Shown in pieces: positions 8,506 to 18,350 of a stretch of 64,000 nucleotides of DNA. The stretch is taken from NCBI RefSeq assembly GCF_021283305.1, contig NZ_JAJSOK010000008.1, forward strand, positions 103,583 through 167,582, written 5' to 3'. Each line of letters starts with the position of its first letter. Position 1 is the first letter of the stretch. Below the pieces are notes generated by a model. The model ran no database searches, was not told the origin of the DNA, and saw nothing but the letters and a program-made list of their open reading frames with translations. This stretch comes from Pseudonocardia kujensis. Lineage in GTDB: Bacteria > Actinomycetota > Actinomycetes > Mycobacteriales > Pseudonocardiaceae. A program made the translations under genes and the position numbers.

Positions 8506-9285
8506 TCAGGGGTTGCGCAGGTCCGAGGGCAGCTTCGACGCCGCCGCACGGTCGAGGAGCCAGCGGGTGCGCAGCCGGCCCCGGGCGCCCGCGACCGGGA
8601 TCGCGACCTCGCCCGCGCCGCCCAGCGCCATGCTGACGGCGGCGGCCTTCTCCTCGCCGGCCGTCACGATCCAGACCTCCTGCGAGGTCCGGATGGCCGG
8701 CAGCGACAGCGAGACCCGGGTCGGCGGGGGCTTCGGGCAGTTGTAGACCGGGATGACGGTCCGCTCGGTCTCGTAGACCGCCGGCGACTCCGGGAAGACG
8801 GACGCGGTGTGCCCCTCCCCGCCCATGCCCAGCAGCGTGATCTCGAAGGCCGGCACGTCGCCGTGGTCCTCGGGCCGGGCCTTGCGGGCGAGCAGGTCGG
8901 CGTACTCCGCGGCGGCCTCGTCGGCGCCCGACGGCCCGGTGCCCACGTCCGCGCCCATCGGGTAGACCAGCGCGGGGTCGACGCCGACGTGGTCGAGCAG
9001 CGCCTCGCGGGCCTGGGTCTCGTTGCGCTCGGGGTCGCCGGCGGGCAGGAACCGCTCGTCGCCCCAGTAGAACTCCACGCGGGACCAGTCCACCGCGGCC
9101 CGGGCCGGCGAGTCGCGGATGTGGGCGAGGAGCTTGATGCCCACGCCGCCGCCGGTCAGCACCAGCCGCGGGATGTTCCCGGTGGCCTGCAGGTCGACGA
9201 GCCGGGTCACCAGCCGCGCCGCGGTGGCCGCGGCGAGGACGTCGGCGTCGGAGTGGATGGTGATCTCGGGGGCGCCGCTGCTCAC
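8506..9285 (-). CDS. pgl: 6-phosphogluconolactonase
   Basis: Hydrolyses 6-phosphoglucono-1,5-lactone to 6-phosphogluconate, the second step of the oxidative pentose phosphate pathway. It is a 259-residue DevB/NagB-fold enzyme with GGGVGIK (45-51), FYWGDERFLP (72-81) and GMGGEGHTASVFP (153-165). The GTG start overlaps the opcA stop as GTGA, so translation is coupled. Gene order tkt-tal-pgi-like-zwf-opcA-pgl places it in one operon. Confidence 0.96.
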   Translation of the reverse strand: MSSGAPEITIHSDADVLAAATAARLVTRLVDLQATGNIPRLVLTGGGVGIKLLAHIRDSPARAAVDWSRVEFYWGDERFLPAGDPERNETQAREALLDHVGVDPALVYPMGADVGTGPSGADEAAAEYADLLARKARPEDHGDVPAFEITLLGMGGEGHTASVFPESPAVYETERTVIPVYNCPKPPPTRVSLSLPAIRTSQEVWIVTAGEEKAAAVSMALGGAGEVAIPVAGARGRLRTRWLLDRAAASKLPSDLRNP

Positions 9286-10226
9286 ACCTGCACCGCCGTC
9301 CGGCCGCGGGAGACGTGGTCGACGCCGGCGAGGGCCTCGCCGTAGGTGTCGTCCGGATCGAGCCGGCGCAGCTCCTCGGCGAGGCAGTCCGGCACCCCCC
9401 GGCGGGCCAGCGCGATCATCCGGTCCGGCTGACCGGGCTGGGACAGCGTGGCCGTCTTGCCGTCCGGCCGGACCAGCTCGACCGGGCCGGCCGCCCGGGT
9501 GAGCCGGACCAGCGACATGCCCTGGCCGCGCGCGGCGGGGGAGCGCTTGACCTTCACCCCGAGCCGGGTGACCAGCCAGCCCGCGAGCAGGTCGGTCGAC
9601 GGCGAGACCTGCTCGCCCGCGACCAGCGCGCCGGTGACCTCGTCGTGCGGCGGGAAGTCCAGCGCCGCGGCCAGCAGTGCGCGCCACTGGGTGAGCCGGG
9701 TCCAGGTGAGGTCGGTGTCGCCGGCGACGTGGTGCGCCCGCCGCTGCTCGAACGCCTTGATCGGGTTCTTCGACGACAGCGCGTCGGTGATGCGGCGCTG
9801 GGCGAGCTCGCCGATCGGGTCCTCGGCCGGCACGGCCGGGGCCTCCTCCGGCCACCACGCGACCACCGGGGCGTCGGGCAGCAGCAGCGGCATCACCATG
9901 CCGGCGCCGGCCTCGCCCCCGGCCAGCGCGCCGTAGCCGCGCAGCACGATCACCTCGCTGGCGCCGGCGTCGCCGCCGACCCGGATCTGCGCGTCGAGCC
10001 GGGCCGCGGCCTTCCGCTGGCCCCGCGCCAGGACGATCACCCGGCACGGGTGCTCGCGGCTGGCGGTGTTGGCGGCCTCGATGGCGCTCTCGATCGAGGC
10101 GCCGTCGTCGGTGACGACGACGAGGGTGAGCACGCGGCCGAGGGCGAGCACGCCGCCGCGCTCGCGCAGCTCGACCAGCTTCTTGTTGACCGCCGAGGTG
10201 TTGCTCGACGGAAGGTCGACGATCAT
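9282..10226 (-). CDS. opcA: Glucose-6-phosphate dehydrogenase assembly protein OpcA
   Basis: A 314-residue OpcA-family protein, the chaperone-like partner needed for active Zwf in cyanobacteria and actinobacteria. Family blocks include WWPEEAPAVPAEDPIGELAQRR-like sequence near residue 124 and the following region DLTWTRLTQWRALLAAALD. The gene sits 51 bases downstream of zwf and overlaps pgl by 4 bases. Redox control through OpcA is known in cyanobacteria; this protein has few cysteines, so the same mechanism is doubtful here. Confidence 0.95.
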   Translation of the reverse strand: MIVDLPSSNTSAVNKKLVELRERGGVLALGRVLTLVVVTDDGASIESAIEAANTASREHPCRVIVLARGQRKAAARLDAQIRVGGDAGASEVIVLRGYGALAGGEAGAGMVMPLLLPDAPVVAWWPEEAPAVPAEDPIGELAQRRITDALSSKNPIKAFEQRRAHHVAGDTDLTWTRLTQWRALLAAALDFPPHDEVTGALVAGEQVSPSTDLLAGWLVTRLGVKVKRSPAARGQGMSLVRLTRAAGPVELVRPDGKTATLSQPGQPDRMIALARRGVPDCLAEELRRLDPDDTYGEALAGVDHVSRGRTAVQV

Positions 10227-10277
10227 TCCCGTGGCTCCTCGGGGACTAGGGGCAGGTCGATGCGGCCGTGCGCACGC

Positions 10278-11840
10278 TCACGGTCGGCGCCAGGTGCGGC
10301 CGGTCCGGGCGAGCATCTCGTTGGCCTGCTCGGGGCCCCACGATCCCGCGGGGTAGGGCGGCGGCCCCTCCGGCAGTGCGTGCCAGTGCTCGATGACCGG
10401 GTCGAGGATCTCCCAGGACCGCTCGACCTCCTCGTTCACCGGGAACAGCGAGGGCTCGCCGAGCAGCACGTCGAGGATGAGCCGCTCGTAGGCCTCGGGG
10501 GAGGCCTCGGTGAACGCCGTGCCGTAGCCGAAGTCCATCGTGACGTCCCGGACCTCCATCTGGCTGCCCGGCACCTTCGACCCGAACCGCATGGTCACGC
10601 CCTCGTCCGGCTGCACCCGGATGACCAGCGCGTTCTGCCCCAGCTCCTCGGTCATCGTGGAGTCGAACGGCAGGTGCGGCGCCCGCTTGAAGATCACCGC
10701 GATCTCGGTGACCCGGCGGCCGAGACGCTTGCCCGTGCGCAGGTAGAACGGGACGCCCGCCCAGCGGCGGGTCTCGATCTCGCAGGTGATCGCGGCGTAG
10801 GTCTCGGTGGTGGAGTTCGGGTCGTAGCCCTCCTCCTCCTTGAGCCCGCGGACCAGCTCCCCGCCCTGCCAGCCGCCGCTGTACTGCCCGCGGGCGGTGG
10901 TCTCGTCGAGCGGCTGGACCAGCTTGGTGGCCCGCAGCACCTTGATCTTCTCGCCGCGCAGCTCGTCGGAGGAGAAGGAGGTCGGCTCCTCCATCGCCGT
11001 GAACGCCAGCAGCTGCAGCAGGTGGTTCTGGATGACGTCGCGCGCGGCGCCGATGCCGTCGTAGTAGCCCGCGCGCCCGCCCAGACCGATGTCCTCGGCC
11101 ATGGTGATCTGCACGTGGTCGACGTAGTTGCTGTTCCAGATCGGCTCGAACAGCTGGTTGGCGAAGCGCAGCGCCAGGACGTTCTGCACCGTCTCCTTGC
11201 CGAGGTAGTGGTCGATCCGGAAGACCGAGTCCTCGGGGAAGACGTCGTTGACGATCGCGTTGAGCTCCTTGGCCGACTGCAGGTCGTGGCCGAAGGGCTT
11301 CTCGATGACGACCCGGCGCCACTGGTCGTCGTTCTGCGCGGACAGGCCCGACCGCGCCAGCTGCTTGCACACCACGGGGAAGGCCGAGGGCGGGATCGAC
11401 AGGTAGAAGGCGTGGTTACCGCCGGTCCCGCGGACCCGGTCGAGGTCGCGCACGGTCTGCTCGAGCCGGTCGAAGGCGTCGTCGTCGTCGAACGAGCCCT
11501 GCACGAAGCGGAAGCCCTCGGCGAGCCGGTCCCACACCTCCTGGCGGAACGGCGTGCGCGCGTGCTGCTTCACGGCCTCGTGCACGACCTGGCCGAAGTC
11601 CTGCTCGTCCCAGTCCCGGCGGGCGAAGCCGGTGAGCGCGAAACCCGGCGGCAGCAGCCCCCGGTTCGCGAGGTCGTAGATGGCCGGCATGAGCTTCTTG
11701 CGCGACAGGTCACCGGTCACGCCGAAGATCACGAGCCCGCACGGGCCCGCGATGCGGGGGAGCCGCTTGTCGCGCGGATCGCGCAGCGGGTTCACCCACT
11801 TCGCGGTCGTGGCGGGGATGCCCTTGGTCCCGCTGGTCAT
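10278..11840 (-). CDS. zwf: Glucose-6-phosphate 1-dehydrogenase
   Basis: Oxidises glucose 6-phosphate to 6-phosphogluconolactone with reduction of NADP. It is 520 residues. The Rossmann nucleotide loop is FGVTGDLSRKK (39-49), EKPFG carries Lys181, and the substrate-binding and catalytic signature is RIDHYLGKE with Asp210, His211 and Lys215. It lies in the minus-strand pentose-phosphate operon between the Pgi-like gene and opcA. Confidence 0.98.
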   Translation of the reverse strand: MTSGTKGIPATTAKWVNPLRDPRDKRLPRIAGPCGLVIFGVTGDLSRKKLMPAIYDLANRGLLPPGFALTGFARRDWDEQDFGQVVHEAVKQHARTPFRQEVWDRLAEGFRFVQGSFDDDDAFDRLEQTVRDLDRVRGTGGNHAFYLSIPPSAFPVVCKQLARSGLSAQNDDQWRRVVIEKPFGHDLQSAKELNAIVNDVFPEDSVFRIDHYLGKETVQNVLALRFANQLFEPIWNSNYVDHVQITMAEDIGLGGRAGYYDGIGAARDVIQNHLLQLLAFTAMEEPTSFSSDELRGEKIKVLRATKLVQPLDETTARGQYSGGWQGGELVRGLKEEEGYDPNSTTETYAAITCEIETRRWAGVPFYLRTGKRLGRRVTEIAVIFKRAPHLPFDSTMTEELGQNALVIRVQPDEGVTMRFGSKVPGSQMEVRDVTMDFGYGTAFTEASPEAYERLILDVLLGEPSLFPVNEEVERSWEILDPVIEHWHALPEGPPPYPAGSWGPEQANEMLARTGRTWRRP

Positions 11841-11903
11841 GACACGCTCCGTCTCTCGGCTCGGTCGGTCGGCCCGGGTGGCTCGGTCGGCTCGGCCGCG
11901 CGG

Positions 11904-13676
11904 TCAGTGGCCCGGGCCGGCAGGGCCCGGGCGCAGTGCCTGGACCGCGCGGGCGAGCGAGACGAGCCCGGCCACCCGGTCCGTGAGGTGCAGCCGCAGC
12001 ACGGGGACCCCCCGTGCCGCGACGTCGGCCGCGACGCCGCCTGCCTCGGTCAGCGCCAGACTAGTCAGGGCGGGCCCCGGATCGGGAACGAGATCGTCCG
12101 GCGGGTCGCCCGTGACCAGGCACAGAGCACCCGGTCGGGGGTCGTCGCGGCGGAACGGGGCGAGCAGCCCGCGATCCCGCGGGCCCCAGCCGACGGTGAC
12201 GGGCACGCCCGCGCACCGGGCCAGCTCGCCGCGCAGCACGGCGACGGACGCGTCGTCGGCCGGGTCGAGCCACACCGACAGCGCGAGGTGCCCGCCCGGC
12301 GGGACGGCGTCGACCAGGGCCTGCAGCGCGGCGCCCGGGTCGTCTCCCGCGGCCGCGAACGACTCGGCGGCGTGGATGTCGACGAGACCGTCCGAGCCGC
12401 GCCGCGCGAGGGGCTGCGGCGCGGCCGCGCCTCCGGTCGCCGGGGCCTCGGGGCCGAACGCCTCGCCGTCGAGCAGCCGGGCGGCGGCCGCCGCGGCGTA
12501 CTGCCACAGCAGCAGTTCGGCGCCCAGCGGCCCACCCGTGCGGACGACCTCGTCGCCGCCGACCGCCTCGGGCGCGTCCCCCTCGAGGTCCGGGTCGACC
12601 GCCGGGTCGAGGTCCGGGGCGCCCGCCCCGGTGACCTCGGCGAGCAGCGCGTCGACGGTCGGCTCGACGCCCGCCCCGCCCCGGCTGCCGCCGCTGCGCC
12701 CGTCGAGCAGCTCGGAGAGGTCGTCCGGCGCCGCGTCGGGATGCCGGGCGGTGGCGGGTGCGAGGGTCGGGCCCTCGGGCAGCCCGTCCGGGTCGGCCGC
12801 GTCGACGAGCACGGGCGAACCCCCGGCTGCCGCGACCAGGGCGGCGACCCACTCCGCCAGCGCGGGCGGCCCCTCGGCGGGGTCGAGCTGCACGGCCCCC
12901 GCCCCGACGGCGACCAGCACGCCGGCCAGCTCCAGGGCGGGGTTCTCCGGTTCGTCGGCGGTGAGCAGCTCGGCCACGGCCCGGGCGTCGTCGAGCACCT
13001 CGCCGACGGGTGCGCCGGCCAGCCCGGCAGGGACCAGCCCGGGGGCACCGAGGACGGACCACGCGCCCGGGACGTCCCGCTCGGTGGTGATCACCACCGA
13101 CCCGGCGGCCCGCGCGCTCTCGTCGAGCGGCGAGCCGGCCTCGGTGAGCACCACCGTGCGCCCGGCCGCGCGGCGGGGGCCGACCTCTGCGGCGACGGCC
13201 TCGGCGAGCAGCTCGTGCACGGCCGCGATCCAGGTCGTGTCGCCCGGGGGGTCGGCGACGACCAGCACGGTGCCGCTCAGGTCGGTGGCCAGGGCGTGCG
13301 AGACGGCCCCGGGGTCGGGGGAGTCGAGCACCCGCAGCAGGCCGGACTCGCCGGCCAGGACCTGCGCGCCGAGGGTCCACCGCGCGTCGCCGACGAGCAG
13401 CACGCGCGCGGCACCCTCCACGCGGAAGGCCTCCCGCAGGGCGTCGACCTGCCCGATCAGCGGGCGCGAGGTGCGGGGCAGCGCCGCCCAGCCCAGGCCG
13501 TCGCCCGCCGCCGGGCCCCACGCGGACGGGTCCGCGTCGGTGATCCGGGACGCGACGACGTCCGTGGCGAGCTCGGCGGCGACCCGGCGGGCCTCGCGGG
13601 CCAGCGGACCGGGGCCGGGACGGGAACCGCCGCCGAGCTCCACGACGGGGAGCCCGACGGCGGGTCGCGAGGTCAC
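11904..13676 (-). CDS. Degenerate glucose-6-phosphate isomerase-like protein (probable pseudoenzyme)
   Basis: A 590-residue protein in the slot between tal and zwf where several actinobacteria keep pgi. The Pgi/SIS framework is recognisable: VEGAARVLLVGDARWTL (87-102) aligns with the GMGGSS loop, VVADPPGDT (139-147) with the SKSGGT phosphate loop, GAWSVLGAPGLVPAGLAG (204-221) with GGRxS...GLxPA, and LLLWQYAAAAAARLL with the WEYAVAVAG helix. At each site the functional residues are lost. Ala205 replaces the expected Arg, Gln replaces Glu in WEYA, and GEAFGPEAP replaces INPFDQP. An acidic low-complexity insert spans about 325-378. The start is GTG, 31 bases after tal. Catalysis is unlikely; a structural or regulatory role is possible. 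Confidence 0.72.
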   Translation of the reverse strand: MTSRPAVGLPVVELGGGSRPGPGPLAREARRVAAELATDVVASRITDADPSAWGPAAGDGLGWAALPRTSRPLIGQVDALREAFRVEGAARVLLVGDARWTLGAQVLAGESGLLRVLDSPDPGAVSHALATDLSGTVLVVADPPGDTTWIAAVHELLAEAVAAEVGPRRAAGRTVVLTEAGSPLDESARAAGSVVITTERDVPGAWSVLGAPGLVPAGLAGAPVGEVLDDARAVAELLTADEPENPALELAGVLVAVGAGAVQLDPAEGPPALAEWVAALVAAAGGSPVLVDAADPDGLPEGPTLAPATARHPDAAPDDLSELLDGRSGGSRGGAGVEPTVDALLAEVTGAGAPDLDPAVDPDLEGDAPEAVGGDEVVRTGGPLGAELLLWQYAAAAAARLLDGEAFGPEAPATGGAAAPQPLARRGSDGLVDIHAAESFAAAGDDPGAALQALVDAVPPGGHLALSVWLDPADDASVAVLRGELARCAGVPVTVGWGPRDRGLLAPFRRDDPRPGALCLVTGDPPDDLVPDPGPALTSLALTEAGGVAADVAARGVPVLRLHLTDRVAGLVSLARAVQALRPGPAGPGH

Positions 13677-13707
13677 GGGGGTGAGCCTCCTGGGATCGCC
13701 GGTCGTC

Positions 13708-14820
13708 CTACTTGGCGGCGTCGAGCTGCTGCTGCACCGACTCCTGCAGCTCGGACCACGACTTCTCGAACTTGTCCACGCCCTCGTTCTCGAGGGTGAG
13801 GAAGACGTCCGTGATGTCGATGCCGACGCGCTCGAGGTCGTCGAACACCTGCTGCGCCTCGGCGGCGGTGCCGGTGACCTTGTCGCCCTCGACCTCGCCG
13901 TGGTCGGCGAAGGCCCGCAGGGTCTTCTCCGGCATGGTGTTGACGACGTTCGGGACCACGAGCTCGGTGACGTAGAGCGTGTCCGGGTACTCCGGGTTCT
14001 TCACGCCCGTCGAGGCCCAGAGGGGCCGCTGCCGCCGGGCGCCCTTGGCCTCGAGCGCGGTCCACCGGTCGGAGCCGAAGACCTCCTCGTAGGCGGCGTA
14101 GGCCAGGCGCGAGTTGGCGACGCCGGCCTTGCCCTTGAGGGCCTTGGCCTCGTCCGTGCCGATCTTGTCCAGCCGGGCGTCGATCTCGGTGTCCACCCGG
14201 GACACGAAGAACGAGGCGACCGACGCGATCCGGGAGAGCTCCTGGCCGTTCTCGGCGGCCTGCTCGAGGCCGGCGAGGAACGCCTCCATGACGGCCTTGT
14301 ACCGCTCGACCGAGAAGATCAGCGTGACGTTCACGCTCACGCCCTCGGCCAGCGCGCGGGTGATGGCCGGCAGGCCGGGCTCGGTGGCCGGGATCTTGAC
14401 CAGCAGGTTCGGCCGGTCGACGGCCTTCCACAGGTCGAGCGCCTGGGCGACGGTGGCTTCGGTGTCGCGGGCCAGGGTGGGGTCGACCTCGAGCGACACG
14501 CGCCCGTCGATCCCGTTCGTGGCCTCCCAGGTGCCGCTGAAGACGTCGCAGGCCTGCTGGACGTCGGCCACGGTGATCTCGCGGATGGCGGCGGCGACAT
14601 CGGCGCCGCGGCTCGCGAGCTCGTTGACCTGGGCGTTGTACGCCTCGCCGTTCTTCAGTGCGGCGGCGAAGATGGTCGGGTTGGTGGTGACCCCGACGAC
14701 CGACCACTCGTTGATCAGCTCGACCAGGTTCCCCGAGGTGATCCGCTCGCGGGACAGGTCGTCGAGCCAGATGGAGACGCCCGCCTCGGACAGTGCGGCG
14801 AGCCGTTGGTTGGTGCTCAT
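13708..14820 (-). CDS. tal: Transaldolase
   Basis: Transfers a dihydroxyacetone unit from sedoheptulose 7-phosphate to glyceraldehyde 3-phosphate. It is 370 residues, the size of the long actinobacterial class. [12 protein letters not shown] and [10 protein letters not shown] lie near the N-terminus, and the Schiff-base lysine is in NLLVKIPAT (about residue 142). [13 protein letters not shown] and [10 protein letters not shown] are further family blocks. It sits 29 bases downstream of tkt in the same operon. The ATG is preceded by an AAGGAGTACC ribosome-binding site. Confidence 0.97.
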   Translation of the reverse strand: MSTNQRLAALSEAGVSIWLDDLSRERITSGNLVELINEWSVVGVTTNPTIFAAALKNGEAYNAQVNELASRGADVAAAIREITVADVQQACDVFSGTWEATNGIDGRVSLEVDPTLARDTEATVAQALDLWKAVDRPNLLVKIPATEPGLPAITRALAEGVSVNVTLIFSVERYKAVMEAFLAGLEQAAENGQELSRIASVASFFVSRVDTEIDARLDKIGTDEAKALKGKAGVANSRLAYAAYEEVFGSDRWTALEAKGARRQRPLWASTGVKNPEYPDTLYVTELVVPNVVNTMPEKTLRAFADHGEVEGDKVTGTAAEAQQVFDDLERVGIDITDVFLTLENEGVDKFEKSWSELQESVQQQLDAAK

Positions 14821-14849
14821 TGCCGGTACTCCTTCTTCAGGTGGCGGGT

Positions 14850-16943
14850 TCAGGACTTGCCGAGACTCGCCCGGGCCGCGTCCACGACTGCCTCCGGCGT
14901 GAAGCCGAACTTCTCGAACAGCGTGGCCGCGTCGGCGCTGGCGCCGTAGTGCTCGATGCTCACGATCCGCCCGGCGTCGCCGACGAACCGGTACCACGGC
15001 ATCGCGATGCCCGCCTCGACCGCGACCCGCGCCTTCACCGACGGCGGGAGCACGGAGTCGCGGTACGCGGCGTCCTGCGCGTCGAACCACTCCACACAGG
15101 GCATGGACACCACACGGGTGGGAACGCCGTCCGCCTCGAGGGTCTTCCGGGCGGCGACCGCCAGCTGGACCTCGGAACCGGTGGCGATGATCACGACCTG
15201 CGGGTCGCCGTCCGAGGCGTCGGCCAGCACGTAGCCGCCCTTCTTGACGCCCTCGGCGGAGGTGCCCTCCAGGGTCGGGACGTTCTGCCGGGTCAGCGCC
15301 ATCCCGACGGGGCCGTCCTGCCACTCGATCGTGGCCTTCCAGCCGGCGGCGGTCTCGTTCGCGTCGGCGGGCCGCAGCACGGAGAGGTTCGGGATGGCCC
15401 GCAGTGCGGCGAGGTGCTCGATCGGCTGGTGCGTGGGGCCGTCCTCGCCGAGGCCGATCGAGTCGTGCGTCCACACGAAGATGGCCGCGGTCTTCATCAG
15501 CGACCCGAGCCGCACCGCGGGCCGCATGTAGTCGCTGAACTGCAGGAACGTGCCGCCGTACGGGCGGGTCGGCCCGTGCAGCGCGATGCCGTTGAGGATC
15601 GCGCCCATCGCGTGCTCGCGGACGCCGAAGTGCAGCGTGCGGCCGTAGGGGTTGGCGTCCCACATCCTGGTGGCGGCGGTCTTGGGCCCGAACGAGTCGG
15701 CGCCCTCCATCGTGGTGTTGTTGCTCTCGGCCAGGTCGGCCGAGCCGCCCCACAGCTCCGGGAGCACCGGGGCCAGGGCCTTCAGCACCTCACCCGACGC
15801 CTTGCGCGTGGCGAGGCCCTTCGCGTCCGGCTCCCAGGTGGGCAGCGCGTCGGCCCAGCCCTCGGGCAGCGCGTTGGCCAGCAGCCGGTCGAACAGCTGC
15901 TTGCGCTCCGGCTCGCGCATGGCCCAGTCGTCGAAGGCGTTGCGCCAGTGGTCGATGGCGCCGCCCTGCCGCTCGCCGACCGAGCGGGTGTGCTCGAGCA
16001 CCTCGGGGTCGATCTGGAAGCTCTTCTCCGGGTCGAAGCCCAGGATCCGCTTGACCTCGGCGACCTCGTCCGCCCCCAGCGCGGCGCCGTGCGCCTTGCC
16101 GGTGTTCATCTTGGTGGGCGCCGGGAAGCCGATGACCGTCCGGAGCAGGATGAACGACGGCCGGCCGGTCTCGGCCTTGGCGTTCTCGATCGCCTCGAGG
16201 ATGCCGGAGACGTTCTCGCCGCCCTCGACGACCTGGACGTGCCAGCCGTAGGCCTCGTAGCGCTTCGCGGTGTCCTCGGACAGCGCGATGGTCGTGTCGT
16301 CCTCGATGGAGATCTTGTTGTCGTCGTAGAAGACGATGAGGTTGCCCAGCTCCTGGCGGCCCGCGAAGGACGACGCCTCGCTGGTCACGCCCTCCTCGAT
16401 GTCGCCGTCGGAGGCGATGACGTAGATGAAGTGGTCGAACGGCGAGGCGCCCTCGGGGGTGTCCGGGTCGAACAGGCCGCGCTCGCGGCGCGAGGCGACG
16501 GCCATGCCGACGGCGGAGGACAGGCCCTGGCCGAGCGGCCCGGTCGTCATCTCGACGCCGTTGGGCGTGGCCTCCAGCTCCGGGTGCCCCGGGGTCTTGG
16601 AGCCCCAGGTCCGCAGCGCCTCCAGGTCCTCCATCTCCATGCCGTAGCCGGCCAGGAAGAGCTGGATGTAGAGGGTGAGGCTGGAGTGGCCGGCGGAGAG
16701 CACGAACCGGTCCCGCCCGACCCAGCCCGGGTCGTTCGGGTCGTGGCGCATGACGCGCTGGTAGAGCAGGTAGGCCAGCGGCGCGAGGCTCATGGCGGTG
16801 CCGGGGTGGCCGCTCCCGCACTTCTGCACGGCGTCGGCGGCGAGCACGCGGACGGTGTCGACGGCGCGTTTGTCCAGTTCGGTCCAGTCGTCGGGCACGT
16901 GCGCCTGGGTCAAGGCGGCGATATCGGGCTCCGTCACAGACAC
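14850..16943 (-). CDS. tkt: Transketolase
   Basis: A thiamine-diphosphate enzyme that moves two-carbon ketol units between sugar phosphates. It is 697 residues. [20 protein letters not shown] and [14 protein letters not shown] lie in the N-terminal pyrophosphate domain, followed by the ThDP motif [17 protein letters not shown] (SDGDIEEGV). The pyrimidine domain has [35 protein letters not shown] sequence, with [17 protein letters not shown] after it. It is the first gene of the minus-strand pentose-phosphate operon, with a TAGAGT box about 137 bases upstream. Confidence 0.98.
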   Translation of the reverse strand: MSVTEPDIAALTQAHVPDDWTELDKRAVDTVRVLAADAVQKCGSGHPGTAMSLAPLAYLLYQRVMRHDPNDPGWVGRDRFVLSAGHSSLTLYIQLFLAGYGMEMEDLEALRTWGSKTPGHPELEATPNGVEMTTGPLGQGLSSAVGMAVASRRERGLFDPDTPEGASPFDHFIYVIASDGDIEEGVTSEASSFAGRQELGNLIVFYDDNKISIEDDTTIALSEDTAKRYEAYGWHVQVVEGGENVSGILEAIENAKAETGRPSFILLRTVIGFPAPTKMNTGKAHGAALGADEVAEVKRILGFDPEKSFQIDPEVLEHTRSVGERQGGAIDHWRNAFDDWAMREPERKQLFDRLLANALPEGWADALPTWEPDAKGLATRKASGEVLKALAPVLPELWGGSADLAESNNTTMEGADSFGPKTAATRMWDANPYGRTLHFGVREHAMGAILNGIALHGPTRPYGGTFLQFSDYMRPAVRLGSLMKTAAIFVWTHDSIGLGEDGPTHQPIEHLAALRAIPNLSVLRPADANETAAGWKATIEWQDGPVGMALTRQNVPTLEGTSAEGVKKGGYVLADASDGDPQVVIIATGSEVQLAVAARKTLEADGVPTRVVSMPCVEWFDAQDAAYRDSVLPPSVKARVAVEAGIAMPWYRFVGDAGRIVSIEHYGASADAATLFEKFGFTPEAVVDAARASLGKS

Positions 16944-17079
16944 GCCTGAAGCTCCTGTCCTCGTGGGTGGGGGCGCCGACCTACCCGGCGGGGGCCGTCT
17001 TCATTCCTCTGGCCATGCCCCTCGAGTCCGCCACGTCCTCGGCGGCGTGGACCGGTCGGCGCGTCCGTCTCGACCCCGG

Positions 17080-17085
17080 ACTCTA
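17080..17085 (-). promoter_or_regulatory. Candidate -10 box (TAGAGT) of the tkt operon
   Basis: TAGAGT on the minus strand lies about 137 bases before the tkt start. It is the only good TANNNT match found in the upstream stretch; no convincing -35 was seen. Confidence 0.35.
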
Positions 17086-17171
17086 GCGGCCGACGGACGA
17101 ACGCCGCCCGATCCTGCGTCGATCGGACACCGACCGGACTACCCCCGGACCCCGGCGCGCATTCCACCGGT

Positions 17172-17177
17172 TAGCAT
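17172..17177 (+). promoter_or_regulatory. Candidate -10 box (TAGCAT) of ctaB
   Basis: TAGCAT lies about 98 bases before the ctaB start. It fits the TANNNT consensus, but no -35 was recognised. Confidence 0.35.
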
Positions 17178-17275
17178 CGACGCGTTGTAGAAGTCGGTCC
17201 GTGGGCTGTGGGTTCGATACGGGCCGGTGGACGCGGCACTCCACCACAGTCCGTCGGCGAGCGAGGTAGCAACTG

Positions 17276-18259
17276 GTGAGCGCACCCGTCTCACACCGGG
17301 GAGCGGCCGAGAGGCCCGACCGGAAGGGACCTCCGGGGCAGGCGGCACCGGCGGCCGGCCACGGCCGGCTCGCGCGGTTCCGGGACACGGTGCGCGCCTA
17401 TCTCGGGCTCACCAAGACCCGCATCATCGAGCAGCTGCTCGTGGTCACGGTGCCGGCGATGATCCTCGCCGAGCGGTCGATCCCCTCGGTCTGGCTGATC
17501 CTGGCCACCCTCGTCGGCGGCGCGATGGCCGCCGCGAGCGCGCACGCCCTCAACTGCGTGGCCGACGCCGACATCGACGCCAAGATGAAGCGCACCTCGC
17601 GCCGGCCCACCGCCCGCGGTGACGTGCCACGGCGCAACGCGCTGATCTTCGGCCTGGTGCTCGGCGCGCTGTCGGCGCTGTGGCTCTGGGCCACCACGAA
17701 CCTGTTGTCCGCGCTGCTCTCCGTGGCCGCGATCGCGTTCTACGTGCTCGTCTACACGCTGGTGCTGAAGCGGCGGACGTCGCAGAACATCGTGTGGGGC
17801 GGGGCGGCGGGCTGCATGCCGGTGGTCATCGGCTGGTCGGCGGTCACCGGTACCGTCGGGTGGCCCGCCCTGGTGATGTTCGGCGTCATCTTCTTCTGGA
17901 CGCCGCCGCACTTCTGGGCGCTGGCCATGAAGTACAAGGACGACTACGCCGCCGCCGAGGTGCCGATGCTCCCGGTCGTGGCCACGCCGCGGCAGGTGTC
18001 GGTGCGCATCGTCGCCTACTCGTGGGTGATGGCGCTCTGGACGTTCCTGCTGCTGCCGGTCACCTCGTGGGTCTACGCCGCGTTCGCGCTGGCCGGCGGC
18101 GCCTACTTCGTGATCACCGCCCACCGGCTGCACGCCGGGGTCAAGGCGGGCCGGGAGGTGGCGCCGATGCGGCTGTTCCACCTCTCGAACCTCTACCTCT
18201 GCGGCCTCTTCCTCACCATCGCCGTCGACGCCGCGATCGGGCTGCCCACCGTCTTCTGA
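17276..18259 (+). CDS. ctaB: Protoheme IX farnesyltransferase (heme O synthase)
   Basis: A UbiA-family membrane prenyltransferase that adds a farnesyl group to heme B, giving heme O for cytochrome oxidase assembly. It is 327 residues with about nine membrane helices. The first Asp-rich motif is [20 protein letters not shown] (from residue 93) and the second is [15 protein letters not shown]. The N-terminal 40 residues are a soluble, basic extension. Start is GTG. It works with the heme A synthase encoded about 4 kb away on the other strand. A strong hairpin follows the stop. Confidence 0.96.
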   Translation: MSAPVSHRGAAERPDRKGPPGQAAPAAGHGRLARFRDTVRAYLGLTKTRIIEQLLVVTVPAMILAERSIPSVWLILATLVGGAMAAASAHALNCVADADIDAKMKRTSRRPTARGDVPRRNALIFGLVLGALSALWLWATTNLLSALLSVAAIAFYVLVYTLVLKRRTSQNIVWGGAAGCMPVVIGWSAVTGTVGWPALVMFGVIFFWTPPHFWALAMKYKDDYAAAEVPMLPVVATPRQVSVRIVAYSWVMALWTFLLLPVTSWVYAAFALAGGAYFVITAHRLHAGVKAGREVAPMRLFHLSNLYLCGLFLTIAVDAAIGLPTVF

Positions 18260-18283
18260 CACGCAAGTCGGCACTTTCCGCCC

Positions 18284-18325
18284 ACCGAACCCCACATCCC
18301 CGTCCCCCGGGATGTGGGGTTCGGT
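18284..18325. terminator. Bidirectional terminator hairpin between ctaB and the S9 peptidase
   Basis: A perfect 17-bp stem (18284-18300 with 18309-18325, arm ACCGAACCCCACATCCC) encloses an 8-base C-rich loop. It lies between the convergent stops at 18259 and 18351. No T-run follows, as is common in high-GC actinobacteria. Confidence 0.85.
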
Positions 18326-18350
18326 GTTCCCGGAGCGCCGACCCGCGGGT

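Larger units (their letters stand above)
16944..17275. other. Divergent promoter region between tkt and ctaB (332 bases)
   Basis: No gene is visible here. The region holds a candidate -10 box for each flanking gene. A stretch reading GGGTTCGATACGGG resembles a tRNA T-arm but has no matching stem, so no tRNA is called. The long leaders (about 130 bases for tkt, about 95 for ctaB) contrast with the leaderless genes elsewhere in the window. Confidence 0.6.

Noticed and set aside
9315..13799. Very long plus-strand open frame (about 1490 codons) opposite opcA, zwf and the Pgi-like gene
   Set aside because: Its translation is Arg/Gly/His-rich without any domain, while the minus strand encodes recognisable enzymes throughout. 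Long antisense frames are normal at this GC content.
17190..17260. tRNA suggested by GGGTTCGATACGGG
   Set aside because: The flanking bases do not form a T-stem, and no acceptor or anticodon stem could be drawn.
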